From CAJBVG01 sp943371425 (GTDB lineage Bacteria > Bacteroidota > Bacteroidia > Sphingobacteriales > Sphingobacteriaceae), in contig CALRUR010000004.1 in the NCBI GenBank assembly GCA_943371425.1, forward strand, positions 62,001-126,000: a stretch of 64,000 nucleotides of DNA. The letters run 5' to 3'. Positions 1 to 7,986 of the stretch are shown one piece after another (within the stretch, counting starts at the first letter, position 1; every line of letters begins with the position of its first letter). Made by a program: the position numbers and the translations under genes. Below the pieces are notes generated by a model. The model was not told where the DNA came from and did not search any database. It saw only the letters and a program-made list of their open reading frames with translations.

Positions 1-533
1 AAGTGTTAAAAATTTGGATTAAAACCAATATGTATATTGGCGAAGAATTTAATGTATTAGGAAACTGGTTTATTATTCATTTCACCGAAAATAACGGTAT
101 GGCCTTTGGGCTCGAATTGGGTGGGAGTTATGGAAAATTAGCTTTGAGTTTATTTAGAGTTTTTGCTGTTTTTGGAATTGGATATATTTTTCATTACATC
201 ATTAAAAATAAATATCATTTCGGCTTAATCACTTGCGTGAGCTTAATATTAGCAGGTGCATTAGGTAATATCATCGATTCTGTTTTTTACGGAAAGCTTT
301 TTGGTTATGCCGGCTTATTGCATGGTAGAGTAGTAGATATGTTCTATATGCCAATTATACAAGGGCATTACCCGGCTTGGTTCCCGCTTTGGGCAGGTGA
401 GGAGTTTGTGTTCTTTAGACCCGTATATAATTTTGCTGATGCTGCTATAAGCATTGGAGTCATTACTATCATTCTATTTCAAAATAAATTCTTAAATCAA
501 GGGATTAAAGAATTAGAAAGCAATTTAAACTAG
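1..533 (+). CDS. lspA: Lipoprotein signal peptidase LspA, 5'-truncated
   Basis: Signal peptidase II is an inner-membrane aspartyl protease that removes the signal peptide from lipidated prolipoproteins. The visible fragment has the conserved ENNGMAFG stretch near residue 30, a GNIID block with the first catalytic Asp at about residue 92, and NFADAAIS with the second at about 146, between hydrophobic segments. The GTG at base 3 is not the start: it reads as the Val of the usual (D)Q-V-LKIWIKT motif after the first membrane helix, so the first helix and true start lie outside the window. The loop between the two Asp residues is long (GHYPAWFPLWAGEEF), as is usual in Bacteroidota. Identity is secure. 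Confidence 0.93.
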   Translation, partial: VLKIWIKTNMYIGEEFNVLGNWFIIHFTENNGMAFGLELGGSYGKLALSLFRVFAVFGIGYIFHYIIKNKYHFGLITCVSLILAGALGNIIDSVFYGKLFGYAGLLHGRVVDMFYMPIIQGHYPAWFPLWAGEEFVFFRPVYNFADAAISIGVITIILFQNKFLNQGIKELESNLN

Positions 534-551
534 TTTAAAGGCTTCTTTTAT

Positions 552-597
552 GCGTTATCGTAGTTATATGATATAAGTCATATAAATTTTATACGCC
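552..597. other. Composite hairpin downstream of lspA
   Basis: An 8-bp perfect inverted repeat, TTATATGA (564-571) and TCATATAA (578-585), has a 6-nt loop and is enclosed by a GCGT/ACGC outer stem (552-555/593-596). It lies between lspA and the first SIMPL-like gene. It could be a weak terminator or an operator for the downstream gene. It is AT-rich and lacks a long T-run, so its function is uncertain. Confidence 0.3.
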
Positions 598-635
598 TAA
601 AGTTACATTTGAGTATAATTAAACGCTCAAATAAA

Positions 636-1346
636 ATGAAACCCCTCTTAATAGTGGCATTATTACTCCTTCTTGGGTCCAGTAATTATGCGCAAATAAC
701 TAGTGAACCGAAAATTTCTGGCAGAAAAATAGAAGTTATAGCATACTCAAGTGAAGAAGTACTTCCAAATGCTATAAATGCAAGTTTTGTATTAACAGAA
801 TATACTGAAAACGGAACAGTTGTAACCATTCACCAATCCATCGAAAGAATAAAAAAAATGATTTCTAAGATGCAATGCGATGTTAGCAACTTAACAGTAG
901 GTAATGTTTATGGTTATCTAAATACAAATGAAAGTGGGCTGGAGTTTTTCGACCATAAAATTCAATACATCATGAGATTCCCAAATACAGCATGTATTCA
1001 TACCTTTTTACATGAAGTGGATAAAAGAAGTTTGCAATCTTTTAATATAGATGAAATGTATTATGAAAATAGAGATTCGGTAATGAGAGCGATCCAAATT
1101 AAAGCATATAATAGAGCACTAAACAAAGCAAATGCATTTTTAAAACTGTATGGTGAAGAAAGAGGAAGATTACTAGAAATTCAAGAAATAAATAGATTTG
1201 AATCTTTGCCTAATTTTTCTGGAAAAGGTGGGGATATAAGATCTATAAATTCGGTAAATGGAGTTACTAATACAGAAACTGATGCCTCTAGATCAATGTA
1301 TATAAATATTGAATACGTAGCTAAAGTAGTATTCGAAATAAAATAG
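636..1346 (+). CDS. Secreted SIMPL-like (DUF541-type) protein, copy 1
   Basis: Predicted 236-residue exported protein. The ATG at 636 is preferred over an upstream TTG at 609 because it places a classical signal peptide (KPLLIVALLLLLGSSNYA, cleavage before Q) at the N-terminus. The mature part starts with a beta-strand-like GRKIEVIAYSSEEVLPNAI. Near residues 155-190 it has an alpha-helical stretch, ALNKANAFLKLYGEERGRLL followed by EIQE, that resembles the hallmark of SIMPL/DUF541 periplasmic proteins. Family assignment rests on this motif and overall plan, so it is tentative. The next gene is a clear paralog. The molecular function of the family in Bacteroidota is not established. Confidence 0.6.
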   Translation: MKPLLIVALLLLLGSSNYAQITSEPKISGRKIEVIAYSSEEVLPNAINASFVLTEYTENGTVVTIHQSIERIKKMISKMQCDVSNLTVGNVYGYLNTNESGLEFFDHKIQYIMRFPNTACIHTFLHEVDKRSLQSFNIDEMYYENRDSVMRAIQIKAYNRALNKANAFLKLYGEERGRLLEIQEINRFESLPNFSGKGGDIRSINSVNGVTNTETDASRSMYINIEYVAKVVFEIK

Positions 1347-1372
1347 TATCAGAACTAAGATGTTATAAACCT

Positions 1373-2086
1373 ATGAAAAAAGTATATGCAATTGTGTTGA
1401 TGATATTTTTTATCAATACTCATGTTAATGCGCAAATGACAGAGAATGTTAGCTCTACAAATAGAAAAATAGAAATAATAGCACATTCCAGTGCTGAATT
1501 TATACCAAATGATATTTACATAAGTTTTATATTAAAGCAATATAATGAGAATGGCAATGTAATTCCTATAAATGAATCACTTGATGAAATAAAACGAACC
1601 ACGTTAAAAATGGGATGTAACAAAATAGAATTAATACTTGGTAATATTTATGGATATGTTAATACACAGGAGGATGGCTCAAACAATTTTCAACATAAAT
1701 CCAAATATATTTTACGCTTAAATAGTTTAGATTGTGTTGAGCAATTTGTTTTGAGTCTAAATAAATTTGCATTAGAGTCTATTAATATTGACGAAATTAA
1801 TGTTAAATTTTCTGATACAATTATTCGAGATTTACAACGCAAAGCATTGGAAGAAGCAAAGGCAAAAGCAGATTTATTTCTAAGTATTTTTAACGAAAAA
1901 AGTGGTAAGATTTTAGAAATACAAGAGATAAGCGGCAATATAATTCAGCCTGCTTCGGTAGGAGATAATGCTAATAAAAAATCGATAAGAAGATCAGATG
2001 GAGTTCAATATATTCAAACAGTATCGAATAATTCAAAATTGATTAAATATGAATATACTGCTAAAGTTATATTCGAAATAAAGTAA
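1373..2086 (+). CDS. Secreted SIMPL-like protein, copy 2 (tandem paralog)
   Basis: A 237-residue protein with signal peptide KKVYAIVLMIFFINTHVNA. It aligns throughout with the preceding gene: NRKIEIIAHSSAEFIPNDI matches GRKIEVIAYSSEEVLPNAI, GNIYGYVNTQEDG matches GNVYGYLNTNESG, and KSGKILEIQEIS matches ERGRLLEIQEIN. The two genes are 26 bp apart on the same strand and are probably co-transcribed after a tandem duplication that has since diverged. It ends 8 bp from the stop codon of the convergent rdgB, with no visible terminator. Specific function unknown. Confidence 0.6.
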   Translation: MKKVYAIVLMIFFINTHVNAQMTENVSSTNRKIEIIAHSSAEFIPNDIYISFILKQYNENGNVIPINESLDEIKRTTLKMGCNKIELILGNIYGYVNTQEDGSNNFQHKSKYILRLNSLDCVEQFVLSLNKFALESINIDEINVKFSDTIIRDLQRKALEEAKAKADLFLSIFNEKSGKILEIQEISGNIIQPASVGDNANKKSIRRSDGVQYIQTVSNNSKLIKYEYTAKVIFEIK

Positions 2087-2093
2087 AAAGATT

Positions 2094-2672
2094 TTAGTTA
2101 AACAATGCAAGTTCCATATTTGCCAGAGCCCTAGCTCTGTGGCTAATATTATTTTTTTCTGCCTCATCCATTTCTGCAAAAGTAACAGCATAACCAAACG
2201 GTTCAAAAATAGGATCGTATCCAAAACCCTTGTTTCCACTACGTTCTAGCCGTATGGTTCCATGAACTTCTCCTTCAAATATAAATTCTTGATTATTTAA
2301 AATAAGTACAATTACGGTTACGAATTTTGCTTTCCGGTTTTCAATCCCTTTCATCTTTAATAATACTTTTTCAATATTATTATCATGGTTCACAGGTTCG
2401 CCTGCATAACGCGCAGAGTAAACGCCAGGCTCATTGTTAAGCGCTTCAATTACTAAACCAGAATCGTCTGCTAAACAATTACAATTAAATTTTTGATGGA
2501 TCGTGCGGGCTTTAATTAATGCATTACCAACAAAAGTGTCTGCATCTTCAACAATATCTTCTGAAAAACCAATCTGCTCCATACTCAACAATTCATAACG
2601 ATTTGCGAGTATCGATTTTATTTCTTCAATTTTATGTTTGTTATTAGAAGCAACAACGATGCGATGTTTCAA
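2094..2672 (-). CDS. rdgB: dITP/XTP pyrophosphatase (RdgB/HAM1 family)
   Basis: House-cleaning NTPase that hydrolyses non-canonical purine nucleotides (dITP, XTP) to monophosphates and so keeps them out of DNA and RNA. At 192 residues it is the usual family length. The N-terminal substrate motif ASNNKHKIEEI is present, followed by ADDSGLVIEAL with the catalytic acidic residues (about 68-76), GVYSARYAG, GFGYDPIFEP (about 150) and SHRARAL near the C-terminus. Its start lies 5 bp after the upstream DUF4834 gene, indicating one transcript. All signature motifs are intact. Confidence 0.95.
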   Translation of the reverse strand: MKHRIVVASNNKHKIEEIKSILANRYELLSMEQIGFSEDIVEDADTFVGNALIKARTIHQKFNCNCLADDSGLVIEALNNEPGVYSARYAGEPVNHDNNIEKVLLKMKGIENRKAKFVTVIVLILNNQEFIFEGEVHGTIRLERSGNKGFGYDPIFEPFGYAVTFAEMDEAEKNNISHRARALANMELALFN

Positions 2673-2677
2673 GCGAA

Positions 2678-2932
2678 TTATTTTTTAATTTCCTCGTAGT
2701 CTACAAAGTCGCCACCGCTTTTAGTAAAGCTAAATTTCTTCTTTGCTTTTGGTGGCGAATAATCAACATTAATTTCACCTTCTTTATGTTGGTTTTGTTG
2801 ATTACGATATTGGTTCTCCATGTTTCTTTGCGCTTTTTTCATTACTTCTGTAACCATAAATGGCATAAGTAACCTAGCCAAAAAGCGAAGCACAAAAACA
2901 ATTAAAAGGAGTGTTAAAATAAATTTAAACAT
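2678..2932 (-). CDS. DUF4834 family small membrane protein
   Basis: An 84-residue protein with one N-terminal membrane helix (FKFILTLLLIVFVLRFLARLL). A charged, Gln/Asn-rich linker follows, and the C-terminus GDFVDYEEIKK closely matches the conserved tail of DUF4834, a Bacteroidota-specific family. No catalytic residues are apparent and the function is unknown. It precedes rdgB by 5 bp, so the two are likely one operon. A Bacteroidota-type -7 box (2949-2956) lies upstream. Confidence 0.75.
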   Translation of the reverse strand: MFKFILTLLLIVFVLRFLARLLMPFMVTEVMKKAQRNMENQYRNQQNQHKEGEINVDYSPPKAKKKFSFTKSGGDFVDYEEIKK

Positions 2933-2948
2933 GATAAATTTTTGTTTA

Positions 2949-2956
2949 CAAATATA
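2949..2956 (-). promoter_or_regulatory. Candidate Bacteroidota -7 box for DUF4834-rdgB
   Basis: On the minus strand the bases read TATATTTG, an exact match to the TAnnTTTG -7 consensus, ending 16 bp before the ATG at 2932. No good -33 TTG was seen at the expected distance, so the call rests on one box only. Confidence 0.35.
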
Positions 2957-2984
2957 CTAAATAACAGAAAGTAGGGAAGCTTGT

Positions 2985-5021
2985 TTAGTTATTCTTTGTA
3001 AACTTTTCATTATAAACGCTCTCTAAAGCAAACATCTCGTCTCTTAATTTGGCTGCAGTTAAGAAATCTAATTCTTTAGAAGCCTTTAACATTTCTTTTT
3101 TAGCAGTATCTATAGCTTTTTGCAATTCATTCTTATTCATGTACTGTACTACAGGGTCGGCTGCTAAATAGTTGTCTTCGCGCTCTACATATGCTTGTTG
3201 AACCCCATCTTTAAAGTCCATAATGGATGTTTGCTCAATTATAGCTGCTTTCGTTTTGGTTACTGTAGTTGGAGTAATTCCATGCTCTGTATTGTATAGA
3301 ATTTGTTTCTCTCGGCGTTTATTTGTTACATCAATGGTTAATCGCATCGATTCTGTAACCTTATCAGCATACATTATTACTCTGCCCTCCGAATTTCGGG
3401 CAGCTCTACCAATAGTTTGAATTAAAGAGCGTTCTGATCTTAAAAATCCTTCTTTATCTGCATCCAGTATGGCTACTAAGGCTACCTCTGGCAAGTCCAA
3501 TCCCTCTCTCAATAAATTTATACCAATAAGTACATCAAATACACCTAATCTTAAGTCTCTCAAAATTTCTACACGTTCCATTGTTTTTACTTCGGAGTGA
3601 ATGTATCTGCATTTAATATTTAAGCGAGTTAAATATTTACTTAATTCTTCGGCCATACGTTTAGTAAGGGTGGTTACTAAAATTCTGAATCCTTCTTTTA
3701 TAGTTTTATCAATTTCATCAAGTAAATCATCTACTTGGTTTATTACTGGTCGCACCTCTATTAAAGGGTCTAATAAGCCAGTAGGTCTAATTATTTGTTC
3801 TACTACTACACCTTCAGATTGTTGCAATTCATAATCACCGGGAGTTGCACTAACATAAATAATTTGCCCTGTTAACGATTCAAATTCTTGAAAGTTAAGG
3901 GGGCGGTTATCCATTGCAGAGGGCAATCTAAAACCATATTCAACTAAAGAGTTTTTTCTAGATCTATCACCACCATACATCGCTCTTATTTGCGGAACCG
4001 TTACATGGCTTTCGTCTATTACCATTAAAAAATCATCAGGGAAATAGTCTAACAAACAGAAGGGTCTATCACCAGGTTTTCTTCCATCAAAAAATCTAGA
4101 ATAGTTTTCGATGCCAGAGCAATAGCCCAATTCGCGAATCATCTCTAAATCGTAATTTACGCGCTCGTCAATTCGTTTTGCCTCCAACACTCTTTTCTCT
4201 CTTTCAAATTGATCTTTACGCATTACCAACTCATCTTGTATATCTCTAATAGCACCTTGCATTCTATCTTTTGGAACTACATATAAGTTGGCCGGATAAA
4301 TAGAGCTGGTATCCATTTTCTCTATTGTTTTGCCAGAATTTGGCTCTATGGTGCTAATTTCTTCTATCTCATCACCAAAGAAAGAAATGCGTAAAGCATA
4401 ATCTGCATAAGCTAAATACACATCTACCGTTTCTCCTTTCACTCTAAAGGTGCCTCTTTTAAATTCGGCAGTTGTTCTAGAGTATAATAATTCTACTAGT
4501 CTAAATAAAAAAGCATTTCTACTAACCACTTGGCCTATTTGTAAACGCACCACACTATCTGTAAAATCTGCAGGGTTCCCCATTCCATAAATACAAGAAA
4601 CAGAAGAAACCACAATTACATCTCTTCTGCCCGATACTAATGCGGATGAAGTACGTAATCGTAGCTTTTCAATTTCTTCGTTAATGGCTAAATCTTTTTC
4701 GATATAAGTATTTGTAGTAGGCAGATAAGCTTCTGGTTGATAATAATCGTAATAGGAAACAAAATAATTGACAGAATTTTCTGGAAAAAATTGTTTGAAC
4801 TCCCCGTATAATTGTGCTGCCAGTGTTTTATTATGGCTTAATATTAACGTTGGTCGTTGTACTTGTTGAATAACATTTGCAATACTAAAGGTTTTACCAG
4901 AACCCGTAACACCTAATAGTGTTTGAAAACGTTCTTGCTTTTGCAATCCTTCTACTAATTGTCGAATTGCTTCTGGTTGATCTCCAGTAGGAATATAGTT
5001 GGATGTTAATTTAAATTGCAT
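2985..5021 (-). CDS. uvrB: Excinuclease ABC subunit UvrB
   Basis: DNA-damage verification helicase of nucleotide excision repair, which receives damaged DNA from UvrA and recruits UvrC. At 678 residues it is the typical size. Visible motifs are Walker A GVTGSGKT (37-44), the damage-probing beta-hairpin YYDYYQPEAYLP (near 92-103), the Walker B-type VIDESHVT, the helicase block IQTIGRAARNSEG, and a C-terminal UVR helix pair (KELDFLTAAKLRDEM). The ATG at 5021 gives MQFKLTSNY, matching family N-termini, and is preferred to the TTG at 5027. The preceding secreted-protein gene ends 22 bp upstream. Confidence 0.97.
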   Translation of the reverse strand: MQFKLTSNYIPTGDQPEAIRQLVEGLQKQERFQTLLGVTGSGKTFSIANVIQQVQRPTLILSHNKTLAAQLYGEFKQFFPENSVNYFVSYYDYYQPEAYLPTTNTYIEKDLAINEEIEKLRLRTSSALVSGRRDVIVVSSVSCIYGMGNPADFTDSVVRLQIGQVVSRNAFLFRLVELLYSRTTAEFKRGTFRVKGETVDVYLAYADYALRISFFGDEIEEISTIEPNSGKTIEKMDTSSIYPANLYVVPKDRMQGAIRDIQDELVMRKDQFEREKRVLEAKRIDERVNYDLEMIRELGYCSGIENYSRFFDGRKPGDRPFCLLDYFPDDFLMVIDESHVTVPQIRAMYGGDRSRKNSLVEYGFRLPSAMDNRPLNFQEFESLTGQIIYVSATPGDYELQQSEGVVVEQIIRPTGLLDPLIEVRPVINQVDDLLDEIDKTIKEGFRILVTTLTKRMAEELSKYLTRLNIKCRYIHSEVKTMERVEILRDLRLGVFDVLIGINLLREGLDLPEVALVAILDADKEGFLRSERSLIQTIGRAARNSEGRVIMYADKVTESMRLTIDVTNKRREKQILYNTEHGITPTTVTKTKAAIIEQTSIMDFKDGVQQAYVEREDNYLAADPVVQYMNKNELQKAIDTAKKEMLKASKELDFLTAAKLRDEMFALESVYNEKFTKNN

Positions 5022-5043
5022 TAACAAATATAAGAAAGAAGCA

Positions 5044-7911
5044 TTAGTATACCACGTGGATTAGGAATGATTTTGAGTATAGATCTGTTTTTAAAAAAAC
5101 AACATAAGCTCCTGGTGTAACAGCGCTACCATTTAATTTACCATCCCAACTAAATGCTTCAAATTTTTCTGCAGAAAACATCACTTTTCCCCATCTGTCA
5201 AATATTTTCAATGCTTCTATTTTACAAGGATTATTAGTTGTGTTTTCAATATAAAACAAATCGTTTTTTCCATCGTCATTTGGAGATATAACTTCAGGGA
5301 AATAAATGCCACCGTTTATATTTTCTTTCACAACTAATATGTTCTCCACAACAGAATCTTCACAAGCTGAATTTGGATTAGTAATTAGAGTTACAGTGTA
5401 ATTTCCTGTGGTTTGAAAATTATGACTAAACACATTTTCTTTACTTGTATGCCCATCACTCAATTTCCACAACAATTCGTCGCTAAAATTCACTGATTGA
5501 AATACTGTACCCGCTAAACATATATCGTTTGTTGTTGCAATTTGTGCGTCTATAAAAGGTGCAACAAATAGCTCTAACGTATCAACTCCTAAATTACAAT
5601 TGTTATCAGAAACGCTGGCATAAATAGTATACTTTCCGCCTCTTAAAAATTGGTGGGTAAATGTTTTGGAATAATAGTTGAAATTATCTGGTCCCTTTAT
5701 ATCCCAAGCATATGTTTCATTAGTAAGGCTGTTTTGAAGTTCGAAATTAAAAGGCTCACTGGAGCAATATCCTATTGATTCGATTTTAGCGTTAACAGGG
5801 AAATGATCAATAATGTAAATATGCAAAGTATCTGTATCGGAATTACACTCGAAATTAGTAATTAAGGTACACACATATTTTCCCGGGTTATTATATATAT
5901 GATTATCTGCTAAATTTGTTGATGTATTATTGCTACTGCCAATGTCTCCAAAGTTCCATAATACAGATCCAGCAATTGCATTAGCATTAAAAACAAAGGG
6001 CACTACGCTGTTTTTACAATAGGTTATGGCATTAGGTTCTATGCTCGATACATTTAGAGGTATTATGTTAACAGTCATGCTATCAACCCTGTTTCCACAT
6101 TCGGTTTTGCTGTATAATTTAACATTATAGGCGCCAATCTGAGTATAGGTAAAACTTGGATTTTCTAAATTGGATGTATCGTTATTCAGATTCGAAACCC
6201 CGAAATCCCATTTATAATTAGTAATAAAAGCGCTGCTGCTATCTGCAAAAAAAGAGATAGGTTTCCCTAAACAAACTCCAATTTTATTCAGAAATACTTC
6301 ATATGGTATTTCCTTTACAATAGTTATCCTTACCGTATCTGTATCAGAATTACAATCGAAATTAGCAATATAATAAATCAAATATGTGCCAGATGTATCA
6401 AATTTAAATTCGGGATCTTCTATATTACTTGTTATCGAATCACCAGCTATCCATGTATAAGTAATTGGAGTTACACTTGTGCTAGCACTGAACTTAATTA
6501 GTTCTGAAATACAATATGGCCTATTCTCTACCTTAATTCTTGCAGAGTCGTTCAAAGGGCCGCAGCTTTTTATTTTATCTAAAGAATAGTTAATTGTTGA
6601 ACTAGTTAAGCTTTTAAGTAAACCGGCGTTATTAAAATTGAATGTTTGGGTTCTGGAAATTACAGTTACATCCGTCTGTAAAAAAGTGATATCTTGAAAG
6701 TAATCGCAACATGTAAACTTAAAACTATCAGTTTTAAATATGACTATCGCTGTATTAGGTGTTCCAGTAAGTTTAGTTGATCCCATAACCCCAACAATTT
6801 CGGAGTTACTTGCTGCAGTAATTGCATTTATACTATATATGGTAGATTGCCGATCAAATATTTTTGCATTAATTATATTTCCATCTAAATCAGTTTTAAG
6901 AAAGAAAGATTTAGAAGGAACAATTGCACTATCGGGAACTAAAATGGAATCTAAGTTCCCTGCAATTATTAATTCGTTATTAAGAGCAACTAAGGAGGTT
7001 GGAAACTCTTCGGATTTTAAACCATAGGATTTTGTAAATATTATTGATAAATCAAAATCTAGCTTGCTTAATAATGCATCGTAAAGCCCAGCACCAAAAC
7101 TGTAGGTTCCACCTAGTACAAATAAAGAGCCATTATTAATTTCTAAATCATAAGCACCTTCATTATCTACACCACCAAATGTTTTAGAAATTATGGTTGT
7201 TAAATTAGGACTATACTTTACTACATAAAAATCCATTGCAACCTGCCATAATTTAGCACCGGCAATTACAATGTTTCCATCTGGTAGTTCCACAATGCTG
7301 TTAAAGTAGTCGGTGCCGAAGTTGTTGCTTATTTTTGAAGAGATTATATTTCCTGAATTATCAATATTATATATAATTGCATCTCTATCCGAAAGTTCAT
7401 TTCCGCTTCTAGAGCCATAGCCAACTAAATAATAACTTCCATTACTGTGTTGAATTGCTGATTCTACCACATCATTAAAAGTTCTAGAATTTTGATAGGT
7501 CCAAATAATATTTAAGTTCATATCTAATTTCATCCAAAATATATTAGAGCCTTGATTGTTGGAACTAAGGGTTATTCCAGAAATGAAAATATGATTATCT
7601 TGTGTTTCTAAAATAACTTTTAGAAAGGAGCAGTTTTCTATTTTTTTTGACGATTTAATACTTCCGTTTTCATCTGCTCGAAACAGAATAAGTTCATCTG
7701 AAGAATTATGACCACCAAAAACAATTTGTTTATTGCTAAACACCTTCGTTACTAAACCATAATTTGGTTTGTTTAAACTAGAATATGCTTGTATCCAATT
7801 GTCGGCAAGAGAATAATTTGATATGAATGTAAAAGAAATGAGTATTAGTGTATTCTTTTTAGTTAATACATATTTTTGAATAATATGTAAAAGAAATAAC
7901 ACCATAATCAT
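5044..7911 (-). CDS. Large secreted PKD-repeat protein with gliding-motility-type C-terminal sorting domain (5 PKD-like units)
   Basis: A 955-residue exported protein. An N-terminal hydrophobic segment (LILISFTFISNYSLA) is followed by about 350 residues of repeated short beta-strand units (YYLVGYG, NIVIAGA, LFVLGG), suggesting a beta-propeller-like region. Five PKD-like Ig-fold units follow (about 455-870), each with a Cys near the start and most ending in a CNSDTDT-type turn. The C-terminus (ISPNDDGKNDLFYI, IFDRWGKVMFS, WDGKLNG, PGAYVVFL) is the gliding-motility-associated sorting domain that directs type IX secretion and surface attachment or release. The ligand is unknown. It is the last of three paralogous genes and is transcribed toward uvrB. 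Two in-frame ATGs (7911, 7905) could serve as start. Confidence 0.85.
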   Translation of the reverse strand: MIMVLFLLHIIQKYVLTKKNTLILISFTFISNYSLADNWIQAYSSLNKPNYGLVTKVFSNKQIVFGGHNSSDELILFRADENGSIKSSKKIENCSFLKVILETQDNHIFISGITLSSNNQGSNIFWMKLDMNLNIIWTYQNSRTFNDVVESAIQHSNGSYYLVGYGSRSGNELSDRDAIIYNIDNSGNIISSKISNNFGTDYFNSIVELPDGNIVIAGAKLWQVAMDFYVVKYSPNLTTIISKTFGGVDNEGAYDLEINNGSLFVLGGTYSFGAGLYDALLSKLDFDLSIIFTKSYGLKSEEFPTSLVALNNELIIAGNLDSILVPDSAIVPSKSFFLKTDLDGNIINAKIFDRQSTIYSINAITAASNSEIVGVMGSTKLTGTPNTAIVIFKTDSFKFTCCDYFQDITFLQTDVTVISRTQTFNFNNAGLLKSLTSSTINYSLDKIKSCGPLNDSARIKVENRPYCISELIKFSASTSVTPITYTWIAGDSITSNIEDPEFKFDTSGTYLIYYIANFDCNSDTDTVRITIVKEIPYEVFLNKIGVCLGKPISFFADSSSAFITNYKWDFGVSNLNNDTSNLENPSFTYTQIGAYNVKLYSKTECGNRVDSMTVNIIPLNVSSIEPNAITYCKNSVVPFVFNANAIAGSVLWNFGDIGSSNNTSTNLADNHIYNNPGKYVCTLITNFECNSDTDTLHIYIIDHFPVNAKIESIGYCSSEPFNFELQNSLTNETYAWDIKGPDNFNYYSKTFTHQFLRGGKYTIYASVSDNNCNLGVDTLELFVAPFIDAQIATTNDICLAGTVFQSVNFSDELLWKLSDGHTSKENVFSHNFQTTGNYTVTLITNPNSACEDSVVENILVVKENINGGIYFPEVISPNDDGKNDLFYIENTTNNPCKIEALKIFDRWGKVMFSAEKFEAFSWDGKLNGSAVTPGAYVVFLKTDLYSKSFLIHVVY

Positions 7912-7986
7912 TTTTATTAGCTTAGGTATGAAGATACTAACTAATTAACTAGTTAATGTAATTTGAAAGTAAAATTGATAATTACT

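Noticed and set aside
3..5. GTG as start codon of lspA
   Set aside because: It falls in the conserved QVLKIW motif after the first membrane helix; the gene is cut by the window edge.
3223..3420. Plus-strand frames inside uvrB and other genes
   Set aside because: They lie antisense to well-supported genes and have no family features.
5025..5032. TATATTTG as uvrB promoter
   Set aside because: Only 3 bp from the well-supported ATG; the motif is likely chance in AT-rich DNA.
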